This document shows, piece after piece, positions 32,681 through 41,185 of a stretch of 41,185 nucleotides of DNA. Made by a program: the position numbers and the translations under genes. Origin of the DNA: an uncultured Peptococcaceae bacterium. Its GTDB lineage: Bacteria > Bacillota > Desulfotomaculia > Desulfotomaculales > Desulfocucumaceae. The stretch lies in assembly GCA_958417755.1 (NCBI GenBank), contig CATZDY010000014.1:1-41185 (forward strand), written 5' to 3'. The notes under the pieces are model-generated. The model did no database searches, was not told where the DNA came from, and worked only from the letters and a program-made list of their open reading frames with translations. Numbering within the stretch: position 1 is the stretch's first letter; each line of letters opens with the position of its first letter.

Positions 32681-34727
32681 ACTCATTCTCCCCTTCCTGC
32701 GGTAAATCCCATTTCCAATTTCTAATTTCCAAAACATCTTCTACATAAGCACGTAAAACTTCAGCCACCCCCCAGGCTTGGGCAATACTGCCCCGGGGTT
32801 TTATGGGCTCATTGCCATCAAAGATTTCTGATACATAGCCTATCCCATGATCCCTGATATGCTCTTGAAAGGGGGCTAAAAAGATAGCAGCCTGTTTTCT
32901 ATCCCTGGGCCCATAGCCATAGGCTTTGCGATATGCAGTAACAAATGGTCCCATGAGCCAGCTCCAAACAGTGCCTTGATGATAAGCCCCATCCCTTTTG
33001 ACCCTATCCCCTTGATACACCCCTTGATAATCTGGATCATACAATGATAAGCTGCGCAAACCATAGGTGGCATACAATTGGCTCCAAACTTTTTGTAAAG
33101 CCTCCCTGGCCCGCTCCGGCGCCACCGGAGAAAAGGGCAAGCCCATGGCCAAAACTTGATTGGGGCGGAAATGGGCATCCTTTACCCCATTGGGCTGCAA
33201 TACATCATAATAATAACCACCCTTTGTATACCAAAACTCCCTCTCAAAGGAGTCTTTTACCTTAGCTGCTAAGCCCTGAAAGGCAAAGTCCTTTCCCCCC
33301 TGATTTGCTAAGGTTTCCATCACCCGCAAAGCATTATACCACAAAGCCGATATTTCCACTGGCTTCCCATGGCGGGGCGTAACCACCCAATGATCCACCT
33401 TGGCATCCATCCAAGTCAGCTGATTTTCCGGGCCCCCAGCCTGTAGCAAACCATCCTCTGTCATTTTGATTTGATACTGGGTGCCATGAATATGCCAGCG
33501 TATGATTTCCTGCAATACAGGATAGATTTGCTCCATCACAAAGTCAAAATCCCCTGTGTACTGTAAATATTTATAAACAGCGTGAAAATACCATAGAGAA
33601 GCATCTACTGTATTGTATAAAGGCTCCTGGCCAGCTTGATCAGGAAACATATTGGGCAATAAACCGTCCTTACAATATTGGGCAAAGGTAAGCAAAATAT
33701 CCGCTGCGTCTGCAAAGCGACCAGTGACCAAGGTAAGACCTGGCAAAGCAATCATGGTATCCCGACCCCAATCGTTAAACCAATGATATCCTGCTATGAC
33801 GCTTTTGGTTCTGGTGGATTCCCGCCACACCACAAAAGCATCTGCTGCCAAAACCAAAGGTTTGCTATAGTCATCGCAAAACCCAGCCTTTTGCAACAAA
33901 TGTTCTTGCCTGCTGATTTCCTCCTGCATTAAAATATTTCCATCAGACATAAAGCCCTCTGTCTCATCACTTATATTGGCTGATAAAAGTAAGGTAATGG
34001 TTTTTTCCTCAAAAGGAGCACAAGAAACAATAAACTTACCGGGTATATAATGATCCTCTACAGGGTTTTCACCCCGCTCCTCCTCAGCTTGATAATACAT
34101 GCCTAAAAACCAATCTTCCCTGGGCACATATTGCCCTTGGTTGCTCATGATGGTGAGATGGGGTACCCCAACCCCAGCAGCTCCGCCTAAGGTACATTGC
34201 ACCCCCACGCCTCCATCTTTTATTCTAGTAGCTACATTAATTTGCCCATGATGTACAGTCCAATGAAAATCCCTATAATTGACCAAAGGTTCAAAGGTGC
34301 ATTGGAGTTCGTCAGCCCCATTTTGGATGTGATACAATAAAACAGTGGTGTTTTTCCCATGCACCATAAATATCCTTTTTTCTATCAAAATATCCCGAAA
34401 GCTATAGGTAAAACAGGGAACTGGTTTTACTGTCATGGCTTGTTGGTGGATAAAGCCAAACTCTGTTACCCCTTTCACTGTCTGATTGGTAGCCAAGTTA
34501 TATGTTTTGCCCTCTACCTCCACCCGTTCATCCACTTTGGATACCAACAAGGTTCGTTCCACCGGAGGATTTAAGGCAGCCACCAATAAACCGTGGTATT
34601 TGCGAATATTGGCATTGATGATGGTGGAAGAAGCATAGCCGCCTAATCCATTGGTTACCAACCATTCTTTTTGAATCCCCTGTTCAAAACTATGCCAGTT
34701 TTCTTTTCCATATCTCAAATTGGTCAA
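32658..34727 (-). CDS. glycogen debranching enzyme (amylo-alpha-1,6-glucosidase)
   Basis: 689 residues from a TTG at 34727, 6 nt after GAGGG. The N-terminal domain (about 1-260) begins 'EWLVTNGLGGYASSTIINAN' then 'IRKYHGLLVA', the GDE_N module. The C-terminal (alpha/alpha)6 barrel has 'VIAGYHWFNDWGRDTMIALP', 'NTVDASLWYFHAVYKYLQYT' and 'YHQGTVWSWLMGPFVTAY', the archaeal/bacterial GDE (GH133-type) pattern. It hydrolyses alpha-1,6 branch points and yields free glucose after phosphorylase action. The gene overlaps the downstream pgi. A possible promoter (34790-34819) and a cre-like site (35079-35092) lie upstream. Confidence 0.95.
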   Translation of the reverse strand: MTNLRYGKENWHSFEQGIQKEWLVTNGLGGYASSTIINANIRKYHGLLVAALNPPVERTLLVSKVDERVEVEGKTYNLATNQTVKGVTEFGFIHQQAMTVKPVPCFTYSFRDILIEKRIFMVHGKNTTVLLYHIQNGADELQCTFEPLVNYRDFHWTVHHGQINVATRIKDGGVGVQCTLGGAAGVGVPHLTIMSNQGQYVPREDWFLGMYYQAEEERGENPVEDHYIPGKFIVSCAPFEEKTITLLLSANISDETEGFMSDGNILMQEEISRQEHLLQKAGFCDDYSKPLVLAADAFVVWRESTRTKSVIAGYHWFNDWGRDTMIALPGLTLVTGRFADAADILLTFAQYCKDGLLPNMFPDQAGQEPLYNTVDASLWYFHAVYKYLQYTGDFDFVMEQIYPVLQEIIRWHIHGTQYQIKMTEDGLLQAGGPENQLTWMDAKVDHWVVTPRHGKPVEISALWYNALRVMETLANQGGKDFAFQGLAAKVKDSFEREFWYTKGGYYYDVLQPNGVKDAHFRPNQVLAMGLPFSPVAPERAREALQKVWSQLYATYGLRSLSLYDPDYQGVYQGDRVKRDGAYHQGTVWSWLMGPFVTAYRKAYGYGPRDRKQAAIFLAPFQEHIRDHGIGYVSEIFDGNEPIKPRGSIAQAWGVAEVLRAYVEDVLEIRNWKWDLPQEGENEYGLFTTS

Positions 34728-34789
34728 ATGAATCCCTCTTTTTTATTTGTATGACAATATTGATTTCCTACTTATGTTTTGGCTTTCCC

Positions 34790-34819
34790 ATTATAGCCTC
34801 TAAGGACCAGTTGGAACAA
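34790..34819 (-). promoter_or_regulatory. possible promoter of debranching enzyme-pgi operon
   Basis: On the minus strand TTGTTC (34819-34814), an 18-nt spacer and TATAAT (34795-34790), 63 nt before the TTG start. The -10 is perfect, the -35 weak. Confidence 0.5.
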
Positions 34820-35078
34820 AAGAAAAAAGTCCTCAGCCATAAGGTTTCCCATTCATAACCTTTTATGCAGCAAAGTTTTTCTGTTTTATCTAAGTCCATC
34901 AAACAAGTTATTATACCATAGTAAACCATCTCATATTATCCTCTTTACGCCGGCCCCTTTATGAAGGTATCCTAATGACATACCATGAGGATACTTTTAT
35001 CCTCTTTTCTGATAATACAAAATACATCTTACTATTTAACAATGGACTTTTATATAAATCATACACCAAGGCCTATGA

Positions 35079-35092
35079 AGTAAGCGCTTGCC
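35079..35092. promoter_or_regulatory. cre-like (CcpA-type) site
   Basis: AGTAAGCGCTTGCC contains the palindromic AAGCGCTT core and matches the catabolite-responsive element consensus at about 11 of 14 positions. It lies about 260 nt upstream of the proposed -35 of the debranching enzyme-pgi operon and just beyond the ROK-gene terminator. Confidence 0.35.
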
Positions 35093-35110
35093 TATACTAT
35101 CAAAATAAAT

Positions 35111-35150
35111 AAAAAAGCCGTTTTTTGTCATCTATCAAACAAAAACGGTT
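35111..35150 (-). terminator. intrinsic terminator of the uvrA-uvrC-Cof-ROK unit
   Basis: On the minus strand AACCGTTTTTGT pairs with ACAAAAAACGG, then CTTTTTTATTTA follows. It lies about 50 nt beyond the glucokinase stop. Confidence 0.85.
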
Positions 35151-35200
35151 TCTCATCATTTGCTCCAATGAAAAATTTATTTTACAACCAGCATAGCCGT

Positions 35201-36169
35201 TTATTTTGCAGCGCGAAACTCGGATAAAGCCAACGCCACAGCTCCCATTAAGGCTGAACGTTTGCCCAAGGCTGCGGGAACCAAGGTAAGTTGCCTCTTG
35301 GTATCAGCAGAAAGATTTTGCGCCATGCTTTGTTGCATACTAAACCACAGGGATTCGCCCGCATTCATTGCCCCTCCGCCCAAAATAATCAGTCCAGGGT
35401 TCAAAAGCTCTGCAGCATTGGCTAGTCCCAGTCCCAACATACTCCCAGCATGCTTTAGAATTTCCACAGCCTGGGGATCCCCTTGGGCAGCTGCTTGGGC
35501 CACTGTTTGGGCAGTAATATTCTCCACTTGCCCCTTGGCTTGGGCCAAAATTCTTTGCCCTTGCCCTGCGGCCACCAGCTGGCGGGCTGTTTTGGCCATA
35601 GCTGTTCCAGAAGCCAGGGCTTCCAAACACCCTCGTTTACCGCAATGGCATAAGGGCCCCTGGGGATCCAACACCATATGCCCGATTTCACCTGCTCCTC
35701 CCTGCACCCCATGAATGATGTTCCCATTCAAAATCAAACCAGCACCTATGCCTGTACTCACAGTAACATACATCAGATGGGGCATCCCCACCCCTGCTCC
35801 GAACAATGATTCTCCCCAGGCACCCAAATTGGCGTCATTGTCCGTATAAACCGGCGCCGCCAGCTTTTCCTGTAAAAGGCTCCTCAAAGGAATGTTCTCC
35901 CAACCCAAATTAGGAGCTACAAACAACAGTCCTGTATCCGGATGAATGGTCCCGGGAACGCCCACCCCAATACAAGCCACTGTGCTATTGCCCCCTAAAG
36001 CAGTGCATACCTCTGCCACTGAATCCACCATGCGTTGGATAACAGCTGTTTGGCCTTCTTGGGCCCCAGTGGCTATCCTTACCTCTGCCAATATATTCCC
36101 TTCTTCATCGGCCAGCGCTGTATGTATTTTCGTTCCTCCCAAATCCACACCCACCACAAATCTTGACAA
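35201..36169 (-). CDS. ROK-family glucokinase
   Basis: Phosphorylates glucose (or a related sugar) with ATP. 322 residues from a TTG at 36169, 8 nt after GGAG. Motifs: ATP phosphate loop 'VGVDLGGTKIHTALAD', catalytic 'TDNDANLGAWGE' (Asp base in DND), 'VTVSTGIGAGLILNG', and the ROK zinc site 'GHMVLDPQGPLCHCGKRGCL' followed by 'EALASG' (His plus three Cys). The second ATP-binding stretch 'LGLGLANAAELLNPGLIILG' is present. Sugar specificity cannot be proven, but the nearby debranching enzyme releases free glucose. Starts 38 nt after the Cof gene. Confidence 0.93.
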   Translation of the reverse strand: MSRFVVGVDLGGTKIHTALADEEGNILAEVRIATGAQEGQTAVIQRMVDSVAEVCTALGGNSTVACIGVGVPGTIHPDTGLLFVAPNLGWENIPLRSLLQEKLAAPVYTDNDANLGAWGESLFGAGVGMPHLMYVTVSTGIGAGLILNGNIIHGVQGGAGEIGHMVLDPQGPLCHCGKRGCLEALASGTAMAKTARQLVAAGQGQRILAQAKGQVENITAQTVAQAAAQGDPQAVEILKHAGSMLGLGLANAAELLNPGLIILGGGAMNAGESLWFSMQQSMAQNLSADTKRQLTLVPAALGKRSALMGAVALALSEFRAAK

Positions 36170-36207
36170 TGAAAAGTCTCCTTTCCCAAAGATATCTTCT
36201 TTATTTT

Positions 36208-37035
36208 TTATTTATTTTCCCCATTGTCATGAAAGATAAATGTTTGGATGACTTGGGCAATTCCCCCTTGATTATTGGAAGCTGTGATATAATCCGCCAC
36301 TGCCTTGATGGAATCCCTGGCATTGTCCACCACAGCCCCTAAACCTGCATAGGAAAGCATTTCAATATCATTGAAACCATCCCCCACAGCAATAATTTCC
36401 TCGCGGTCAATCCCATAATAACGGGCCATGGTGGCCAAAGCATGACCTTTATTGGCCAGGGGATGGGAAAACTCTAAAAAATAAGGCTTTGATTTGGCTA
36501 TATGCAACTGAGGGCCAAATTGTTGCTGTAATTTTGGGATTAAAGCATCCAACTGTTCCTCCTTGGCTGCTACTAAAATTTTAATGGGATCAAAGGAATT
36601 TTCTTTTACATAACAGCTTAAATCCCCCACCACAGTGGCTTTACAACCAGACATGGCTTCATAACGCAAACTCTCCGGGGTTTCATGGGCAATGATCAAT
36701 TCATTCTTGCGATACAGATTGATATGATAGCCATAGGGTTTTACGGTTTCAAGGACAGCCACTGCTTGCTCCCTTGGAATCGGATGATGGAATAGTATTT
36801 CCCCTGTATGGTGTTTTATAATCAAAGCCCCTTGGTATACAATAAGGGGCGTCTCTAAGTTTAGTTCCATGGCATAGGGCAAAGCAGCCCCATACATTCT
36901 TCCAGTGGCCAGCAGTACAAGAACCCCTGCCTCTTTTGCCCGAAAAATGGCTTCTTTATCCCTGGGATTAATCCGCCACTCATCATTGAGCAAAGTATCA
37001 TCCAAATCCATGGCAATCATTTTATAGGTTAACAT
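36208..37035 (-). CDS. Cof-type HAD-superfamily phosphatase
   Basis: 275 residues from the ATG at 37035, which has CGGAG 8 nt upstream; nine in-frame codons further upstream are unsupported. HAD motif I 'MIAMDLDDTLL' (nucleophile Asp and general acid Asp), motif II 'VLLATGR', a C2B cap region in the middle, motif III Lys in 'LANKGHALATMARYYGI' and motif IV 'IIAVGDGFNDIEML' are all intact. Members dephosphorylate sugar phosphates or flavin precursors; the substrate here is unknown. Between uvrC (68-nt gap) and the ROK kinase (38-nt gap), so probably in one transcript. Confidence 0.95.
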   Translation of the reverse strand: MLTYKMIAMDLDDTLLNDEWRINPRDKEAIFRAKEAGVLVLLATGRMYGAALPYAMELNLETPLIVYQGALIIKHHTGEILFHHPIPREQAVAVLETVKPYGYHINLYRKNELIIAHETPESLRYEAMSGCKATVVGDLSCYVKENSFDPIKILVAAKEEQLDALIPKLQQQFGPQLHIAKSKPYFLEFSHPLANKGHALATMARYYGIDREEIIAVGDGFNDIEMLSYAGLGAVVDNARDSIKAVADYITASNNQGGIAQVIQTFIFHDNGENK

Positions 37036-37103
37036 AACAATCACTCCGCAGCTCATTTTCAAAACCCATTGAACACCAAAACATCATGTTTCCTGCTTTT
37101 TCC

Positions 37104-39032
37104 TTACGAACCATCAGATAAGCGCTCTCTTTCTTGTTTGAAAAATTCTCTGACAGCCTCTGCTACTTTATGGTTCATGCCTTGCACTGCAGCCAATTCT
37201 TCCACAGAGGCCTTGGCAAGGGCTTCCATAGTAGGAAACGCTTTTAACAACTCTCGTCGGCGCACATCGCCTATGCCTTCGATTTCATCCAGCAAAGATT
37301 TCAGATTTCTCTCGGTCCGAAGCTGCCGGTGAAATGTAACAGCAAAGCGGTGGGCCTCATCCCGCAATCTTTGCAATACGTATAAAGCCCTGGAATTTCG
37401 TGGCAAACGAATGGGTTCAGATTTATCTGGGGCAAACAAAAGCTCTTCTTCTTTGGCTAATCCATAGGTAGGAATATGCCCTAGCCCTAATTTTTCTAAA
37501 ACCTCCCGGGCTGCTGAAAGCTGCCCTTTTCCACCATCAATTAATAACAAATCCGGCATGCGGTGAAACTTAGCTTGCCGGGAAGAAAGCTGCCCTCGAT
37601 TGATCAAAGCAATCTCTTCTTGTCCTCGTCTAAACCTTCGTTCCAAGGCCTCTTGCATGGAAGCAAAATCATCTGGCCCCTGTACTGTCTTGATCTTAAA
37701 TTTCCGATATTGATCAGATGCTGGTTTACCCTCTTCAAATACAGCCATGGAAGCCACGGTTTCCGCCCCTTGCATATTGGAAATATCAAAACATTCCATG
37801 CGCAAAGGGGGCTTTGCTAAATCCAAAGCTTGGGCCAAGAGTTCTACATCCTCTGTGCCGTCTCGTCTGGCTAATTTCTCCAAGCGGGCCTCCTCTAAAG
37901 CCAATCCCGCATTTTTTGCCACCATATCCACCAAGCGCTTTTTTTCTCCTTTTACAGGCACTTTGACCTGCACCTTGCTTCCCTTCTTTTCACTTAACCA
38001 TTGACCAATTAAAGTTCCCTCATCAATATCCATTTGAGAAACCAAAACCTCACTGGGAATAAAATCCGCTTGATGATAATATTGTTTGATAAAAGCCGAT
38101 AAAACATCTTCAACCCTTTCACCAGCTGTTCTTTCCAACATAAATCGTTCTCGCCCTAACAATTTTCCACTGCGAACGAAAAAAATCATTAAACAACATA
38201 ACAAATCCTGGGCCAAAGAAGTTTCTTCAGGCAATGCAGCCTGCCCTTCCCGGGCCAGGGCAATGACATCCTCATCCACTCTATCAGCGCTAACTATTTT
38301 TTGTTTTTCCAGCACAGCAGCAATGGCTTTTAATTGGTCGCGTATGGCTGCTGCTTCTTCAAAGGCCAATTGTTCTGCCGCCTCTTTCATCCGTTGGGTC
38401 AGTCTACTGATGAGTTCATCTTGTTTTCCTTCTAAAAACAAACACACTTCCCGTACCATAGCACCATAATCATCCTGGGCAATGGCCCCAGTACAAGGCC
38501 CTACACAACGTTTAATATGGTAATTCAAACAAGGCCGGCCACGATTGGCGAATTCCTTTTGTTTGCAAGTTCGCAGGGGAAATAAACGCCGCAATAAAGC
38601 CAGGGTTTCATGCACAGCCCCTACCCTGGTATAAGGACCATAATATTGGCTGCCATCTTTCAAAACCTTACGAGCAATCAGCACCCGGGGATATTCTTCA
38701 GCACAAGTCACCTTAATATAAGGATAACTTTTATCATCTTTTAAAACAATATTATACTTTGGACGGTGTTCTTTGATCAGATTGGATTCTAAAATCAGGG
38801 CTTCCACTTCACTATCCGTCACAATATATTCAAAATCCACAGCCTTGGTCATCATGGAACGGACTTTCACTGACTGGGTAGAAGCTGCTTGGTAATAAGA
38901 ACGCACCCGATTTTTCAAGGACACCGCTTTGCCCACATAAATAATCATCCCTGATTTATCACGAAATAAATATACCCCTGGCTTTTCAGGCAAATGTTTT
39001 AATTTTTCTTCTGGGGTCACGTTACATCCCAT
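37104..39032 (-). CDS. uvrC: excinuclease ABC subunit C
   Basis: 642 residues. Makes the two incisions in nucleotide excision repair. GIY-YIG domain at about 12-95 ('KPGVYLFRDKSGMIIYVGKA'), UVR motif at about 200-235 ('AEQLAFEEAAAIRDQLKAI'), RNase H-like C-terminal nuclease ('MECFDISNMQGAETVASMAV', 'LLLIDGGKGQLSAA') and a helix-hairpin-helix pair at the end ('EIEGIGDVRRRELLKAF', 'AVQGMNHKVAEAVREFF'). The ATG at 39032 abuts GGGGAAGGA; the GTG at 39020 is an alternative start. It follows uvrA after 67 nt. Confidence 0.97.
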   Translation of the reverse strand: MGCNVTPEEKLKHLPEKPGVYLFRDKSGMIIYVGKAVSLKNRVRSYYQAASTQSVKVRSMMTKAVDFEYIVTDSEVEALILESNLIKEHRPKYNIVLKDDKSYPYIKVTCAEEYPRVLIARKVLKDGSQYYGPYTRVGAVHETLALLRRLFPLRTCKQKEFANRGRPCLNYHIKRCVGPCTGAIAQDDYGAMVREVCLFLEGKQDELISRLTQRMKEAAEQLAFEEAAAIRDQLKAIAAVLEKQKIVSADRVDEDVIALAREGQAALPEETSLAQDLLCCLMIFFVRSGKLLGRERFMLERTAGERVEDVLSAFIKQYYHQADFIPSEVLVSQMDIDEGTLIGQWLSEKKGSKVQVKVPVKGEKKRLVDMVAKNAGLALEEARLEKLARRDGTEDVELLAQALDLAKPPLRMECFDISNMQGAETVASMAVFEEGKPASDQYRKFKIKTVQGPDDFASMQEALERRFRRGQEEIALINRGQLSSRQAKFHRMPDLLLIDGGKGQLSAAREVLEKLGLGHIPTYGLAKEEELLFAPDKSEPIRLPRNSRALYVLQRLRDEAHRFAVTFHRQLRTERNLKSLLDEIEGIGDVRRRELLKAFPTMEALAKASVEELAAVQGMNHKVAEAVREFFKQERERLSDGS

Positions 39033-39099
39033 TCCTTCCCCAAGGATACAACACCTGCACCCACCTCTTTGCTAAAGGTTTGTCCCTTCTGCACTTTTG

Positions 39100-41185
39100 T
39101 TAGGAAGGAGAACCCTGTTCCAAGGAAAGGGAACCAAAGGAACAACCAAAAGGATTTTCTTCCATTGGGGAGGCATCTAATACAGTCCGTAAAAACTGCC
39201 CTGTATGGGATTCTGCCACCCGGGATACTGTCTCCGGTGTTCCCGAAGCCACAACCTTGCCTCCTCGATGTCCCCCCTCTGGGCCTAAATCCACCAGATA
39301 ATCCGCTGTTTTGATTACATCCAAATTATGCTCAATCACAATCACCGTATCCCCTGCATCCACCAAACGATGAAGCACATGTAAGAGCTGCTTAATATCT
39401 GCAGTATGCAACCCAGTGGTAGGTTCATCCAAAATATATACAGTTTTGCCATTGGAACGCCGGGAAAGCTCTGTGGCCAGTTTTACCCTTTGGGCTTCCC
39501 CACCGGATAATTCTGGCGCCGGCTGTCCTAAACGAATGTAACCCAACCCCACATCATATAAAGTCTGTAATTTTCGCTGTATCTTGGGAATATGCTGAAA
39601 GAAATCCAAGGCTTGTTCCACAGTCATGTCCAAGATTTGGGCAATATTTTTTCCTTTATACAATACTTCCATGGTTTCTCTATTGTAACGGGAACCTTTG
39701 CAAACTTCACAAGGCACATATACATCGGGCAAAAAATGCATTTCAATTTTAATGATGCCATCCCCTTGGCAGGACTCACAACGGCCCCCTTTGACATTAA
39801 AGCTAAAACGCCCAGGCTTATACCCTCTCACCTTGGCTTCTGGGGTTTGGGAAAAAAGTTCCCGAATGTCATTGAACACCCCTGTATAGGTGGCAGGATT
39901 AGAACGAGGGGTACGACCAATGGGGGATTGATCTACATCAATGACTTTATCCAGGTATTCCAAGCCTTTGATTTCTTTACAAGCACCAGGTTTTGTCCTG
40001 GCCCGGTGGAGCTCCATGGCCAACTTTTTATATAACACTTCATTGATCAGCGTGCTTTTACCAGAACCCGAGACCCCGGTAATACAAATAAAAACATTCA
40101 AAGGAAATCGAACATTGATTTTTTTTAAATTATTTTCCGTAGCCCCGATAACCTCTAGCCATTTGTCATTGGCCTTGCGGCGTCTGGCTGGGACAGGAAT
40201 GTATTGTTTTCCGCTCAAATATTGTCCTGTGATGGATTGTGGCACCTGCATAATTTCCTCTGCCGTGCCTTGGGCCACCACTTGTCCTCCATGCTCCCCA
40301 GCACCGGGACCAATATCAATCACATGGTCAGCCAAGCGAATGGTCTCTTCATCATGCTCCACCACAATCAAGGTATTGCCCAAATCCCTTAACCGCAATA
40401 AAGTTTGCAACAAACGCTGGTTATCTCGCTGGTGTAAACCAATACTGGGTTCATCCAAAATGTACAACACACCCATCAAACCACTACCAATTTGGGTTGC
40501 CAAACGAATACGCTGGGCTTCTCCACCGGAAAGGGTTCCTGATGCTCGATCCAAGGTTAAATAATCCAAGCCCACATTGATTAAAAAGCCCAGGCGTTCA
40601 TAGATTTCTTTTAAAATCTGTTTGGCAATCAACTGTTCCCGAGGGGTAAAATCTACTTTTTGTAAAAAATCTAAGCTTTCCACCACAGACATGCTTGTTA
40701 CTTTGGTAATTGGTAAACCACCCAATAAAACGGCCAAGGCTTCTGGGCGTAAACGTTCTCCACGACAATCCTGGCAAATTCTATCAGTCATATATTGTTC
40801 TATCTCTTGACGCATATAATCGGAATTGGTTTCCCGGTAGCGGCGGGATAAATTATGCACAACCCCTTCAAAGGGAATATGATAGCGCTGGGTTCTACCA
40901 TAGCTGTCCCTAAAATCCACCTGTACCTTTTCACCATTGGTTCCATACAATATTTTGCTTAGCTCAGTTTTAGACAATTGTTCTATTGGGGTATGCAAAG
41001 AAAATCCGTATGTGTTTGCCACTGCTTCCAAAAAGGTATAGGCATTGCTGCTTTTCATCCATCCCTTAATGGCTCCTTGGGCAATGGAAAGGTGTTTATC
41101 AGGAATCAACAAATCCGGATCCACTTCTTTGCTGATACCCAGGCCTGTACAAGTGGGACAAGCGCCAAAGGGATTGTTAAAGGAA
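39100..41185 (-). CDS. uvrA: excinuclease ABC subunit A, N-terminus outside window
   Basis: The frame is open to the right edge, so about 695 of roughly 940 residues are visible; the first ATP-binding loop is missing from view. The first visible residues are 'SFNNPFGACPTCTGLG', the start of a zinc-binding module completed by 'CQDCRGERLRPEALAV'. Then come signature 'LSGGEAQRIRLA' with 'ILDEPSIGLH', second Walker A 'GVSGSGKSTL', zinc module 'CESCQGDGII' to 'CEVCKGSRYN', and second 'LSGGEAQRVKLA' with 'ILDEPTTGLH'. It recognises distorted DNA and loads UvrB. Order uvrA-uvrC is typical of Clostridia, with uvrB expected upstream outside the window. Confidence 0.97.
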   Translation of the reverse strand, partial: SFNNPFGACPTCTGLGISKEVDPDLLIPDKHLSIAQGAIKGWMKSSNAYTFLEAVANTYGFSLHTPIEQLSKTELSKILYGTNGEKVQVDFRDSYGRTQRYHIPFEGVVHNLSRRYRETNSDYMRQEIEQYMTDRICQDCRGERLRPEALAVLLGGLPITKVTSMSVVESLDFLQKVDFTPREQLIAKQILKEIYERLGFLINVGLDYLTLDRASGTLSGGEAQRIRLATQIGSGLMGVLYILDEPSIGLHQRDNQRLLQTLLRLRDLGNTLIVVEHDEETIRLADHVIDIGPGAGEHGGQVVAQGTAEEIMQVPQSITGQYLSGKQYIPVPARRRKANDKWLEVIGATENNLKKINVRFPLNVFICITGVSGSGKSTLINEVLYKKLAMELHRARTKPGACKEIKGLEYLDKVIDVDQSPIGRTPRSNPATYTGVFNDIRELFSQTPEAKVRGYKPGRFSFNVKGGRCESCQGDGIIKIEMHFLPDVYVPCEVCKGSRYNRETMEVLYKGKNIAQILDMTVEQALDFFQHIPKIQRKLQTLYDVGLGYIRLGQPAPELSGGEAQRVKLATELSRRSNGKTVYILDEPTTGLHTADIKQLLHVLHRLVDAGDTVIVIEHNLDVIKTADYLVDLGPEGGHRGGKVVASGTPETVSRVAESHTGQFLRTVLDASPMEENPFGCSFGSLSLEQGSPS

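Larger units (their letters stand above)
34728..35200. other. 473-nt spacer upstream of the debranching enzyme gene
   Basis: Contains the ROK-gene terminator (35111-35150), a cre-like palindrome (35079-35092), an 11-bp-stem hairpin (GTATCCT 34967-34973 / AGGATAC 34988-34994) and the proposed promoter at 34790-34819. No coding frame with a ribosome site was seen. Confidence 0.6.

Overview
The window is 41 kb of a low-to-mid GC Gram-positive chromosome. Strong AGGAGG-type ribosome sites, frequent TTG/GTG starts, the rapZ-yvcK-whiA cluster, a sigA-like promoter grammar, a SpoVB/MurJ-type flippase and a membrane pyrophosphatase all point to Firmicutes, most likely class Clostridia (Peptococcaceae-like). 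That placement is an inference from gene content and style; there is no 16S gene here. Almost everything from 4 kb onward is on the minus strand, so transcription runs from high to low coordinates.

Layout. At 1-1.2 kb there is a truncated VOC-family protein preceded by an AraC-type regulator, next to the 3' end of a tRNA-Leu(UAA) gene (1481-1569). At 2.0-3.9 kb a two-gene plus-strand unit encodes a small unknown protein and a MOP-superfamily lipid/polysaccharide flippase. It converges on a bidirectional terminator with a tightly packed minus-strand operon (10.1 to 4.0 kb). That operon encodes an ECF sigma factor, a membrane-anchored TolB-like propeller protein that is probably its anti-sigma factor, a large secreted/membrane protein with a GATase-like fold, an ABC ATPase and an ABC-2 permease. 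All junctions overlap by 4 nt or are separated by 1 nt. This is the best candidate for an undescribed system. Next come an alpha-glucan phosphorylase (10.4-12.9 kb), an L,D-transpeptidase with stalk domains (13.2-14.4 kb), a 600-nt AT-rich intergenic region, a tiny SWIM-type zinc protein on the plus strand, and thrC.

The central core (17-27.5 kb) holds tex, ppiB, hppA, secG, eno, gpmI, tpiA and pgk: the lower glycolytic block without gap, plus a K+-dependent type membrane pyrophosphatase and the SecG translocon subunit. A 500-nt gap separates pgk from whiA-yvcK-rapZ (28-31.2 kb), the conserved carbon/cell-wall regulatory cluster. This is preceded by pgi and a glycogen debranching enzyme whose genes overlap. 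The right end (35.2-41.2 kb) is a uvrA(partial)-uvrC-Cof phosphatase-ROK glucokinase unit closed by a terminator.

Together the metabolic genes describe glycogen mobilisation feeding glycolysis. GlgP makes glucose-1-phosphate, the debranching enzyme releases free glucose, ROK glucokinase phosphorylates it, Pgi makes fructose-6-phosphate, and TpiA, Pgk, GpmI and Eno run the lower half. Membrane pyrophosphatase could recover energy from pyrophosphate, and RapZ/YvcK/WhiA couple carbon state to the envelope. No CRISPR array, rRNA, insertion sequence or phage gene was seen. Starts given below are often shorter than the longest open frame because the Shine-Dalgarno position favours an internal codon.
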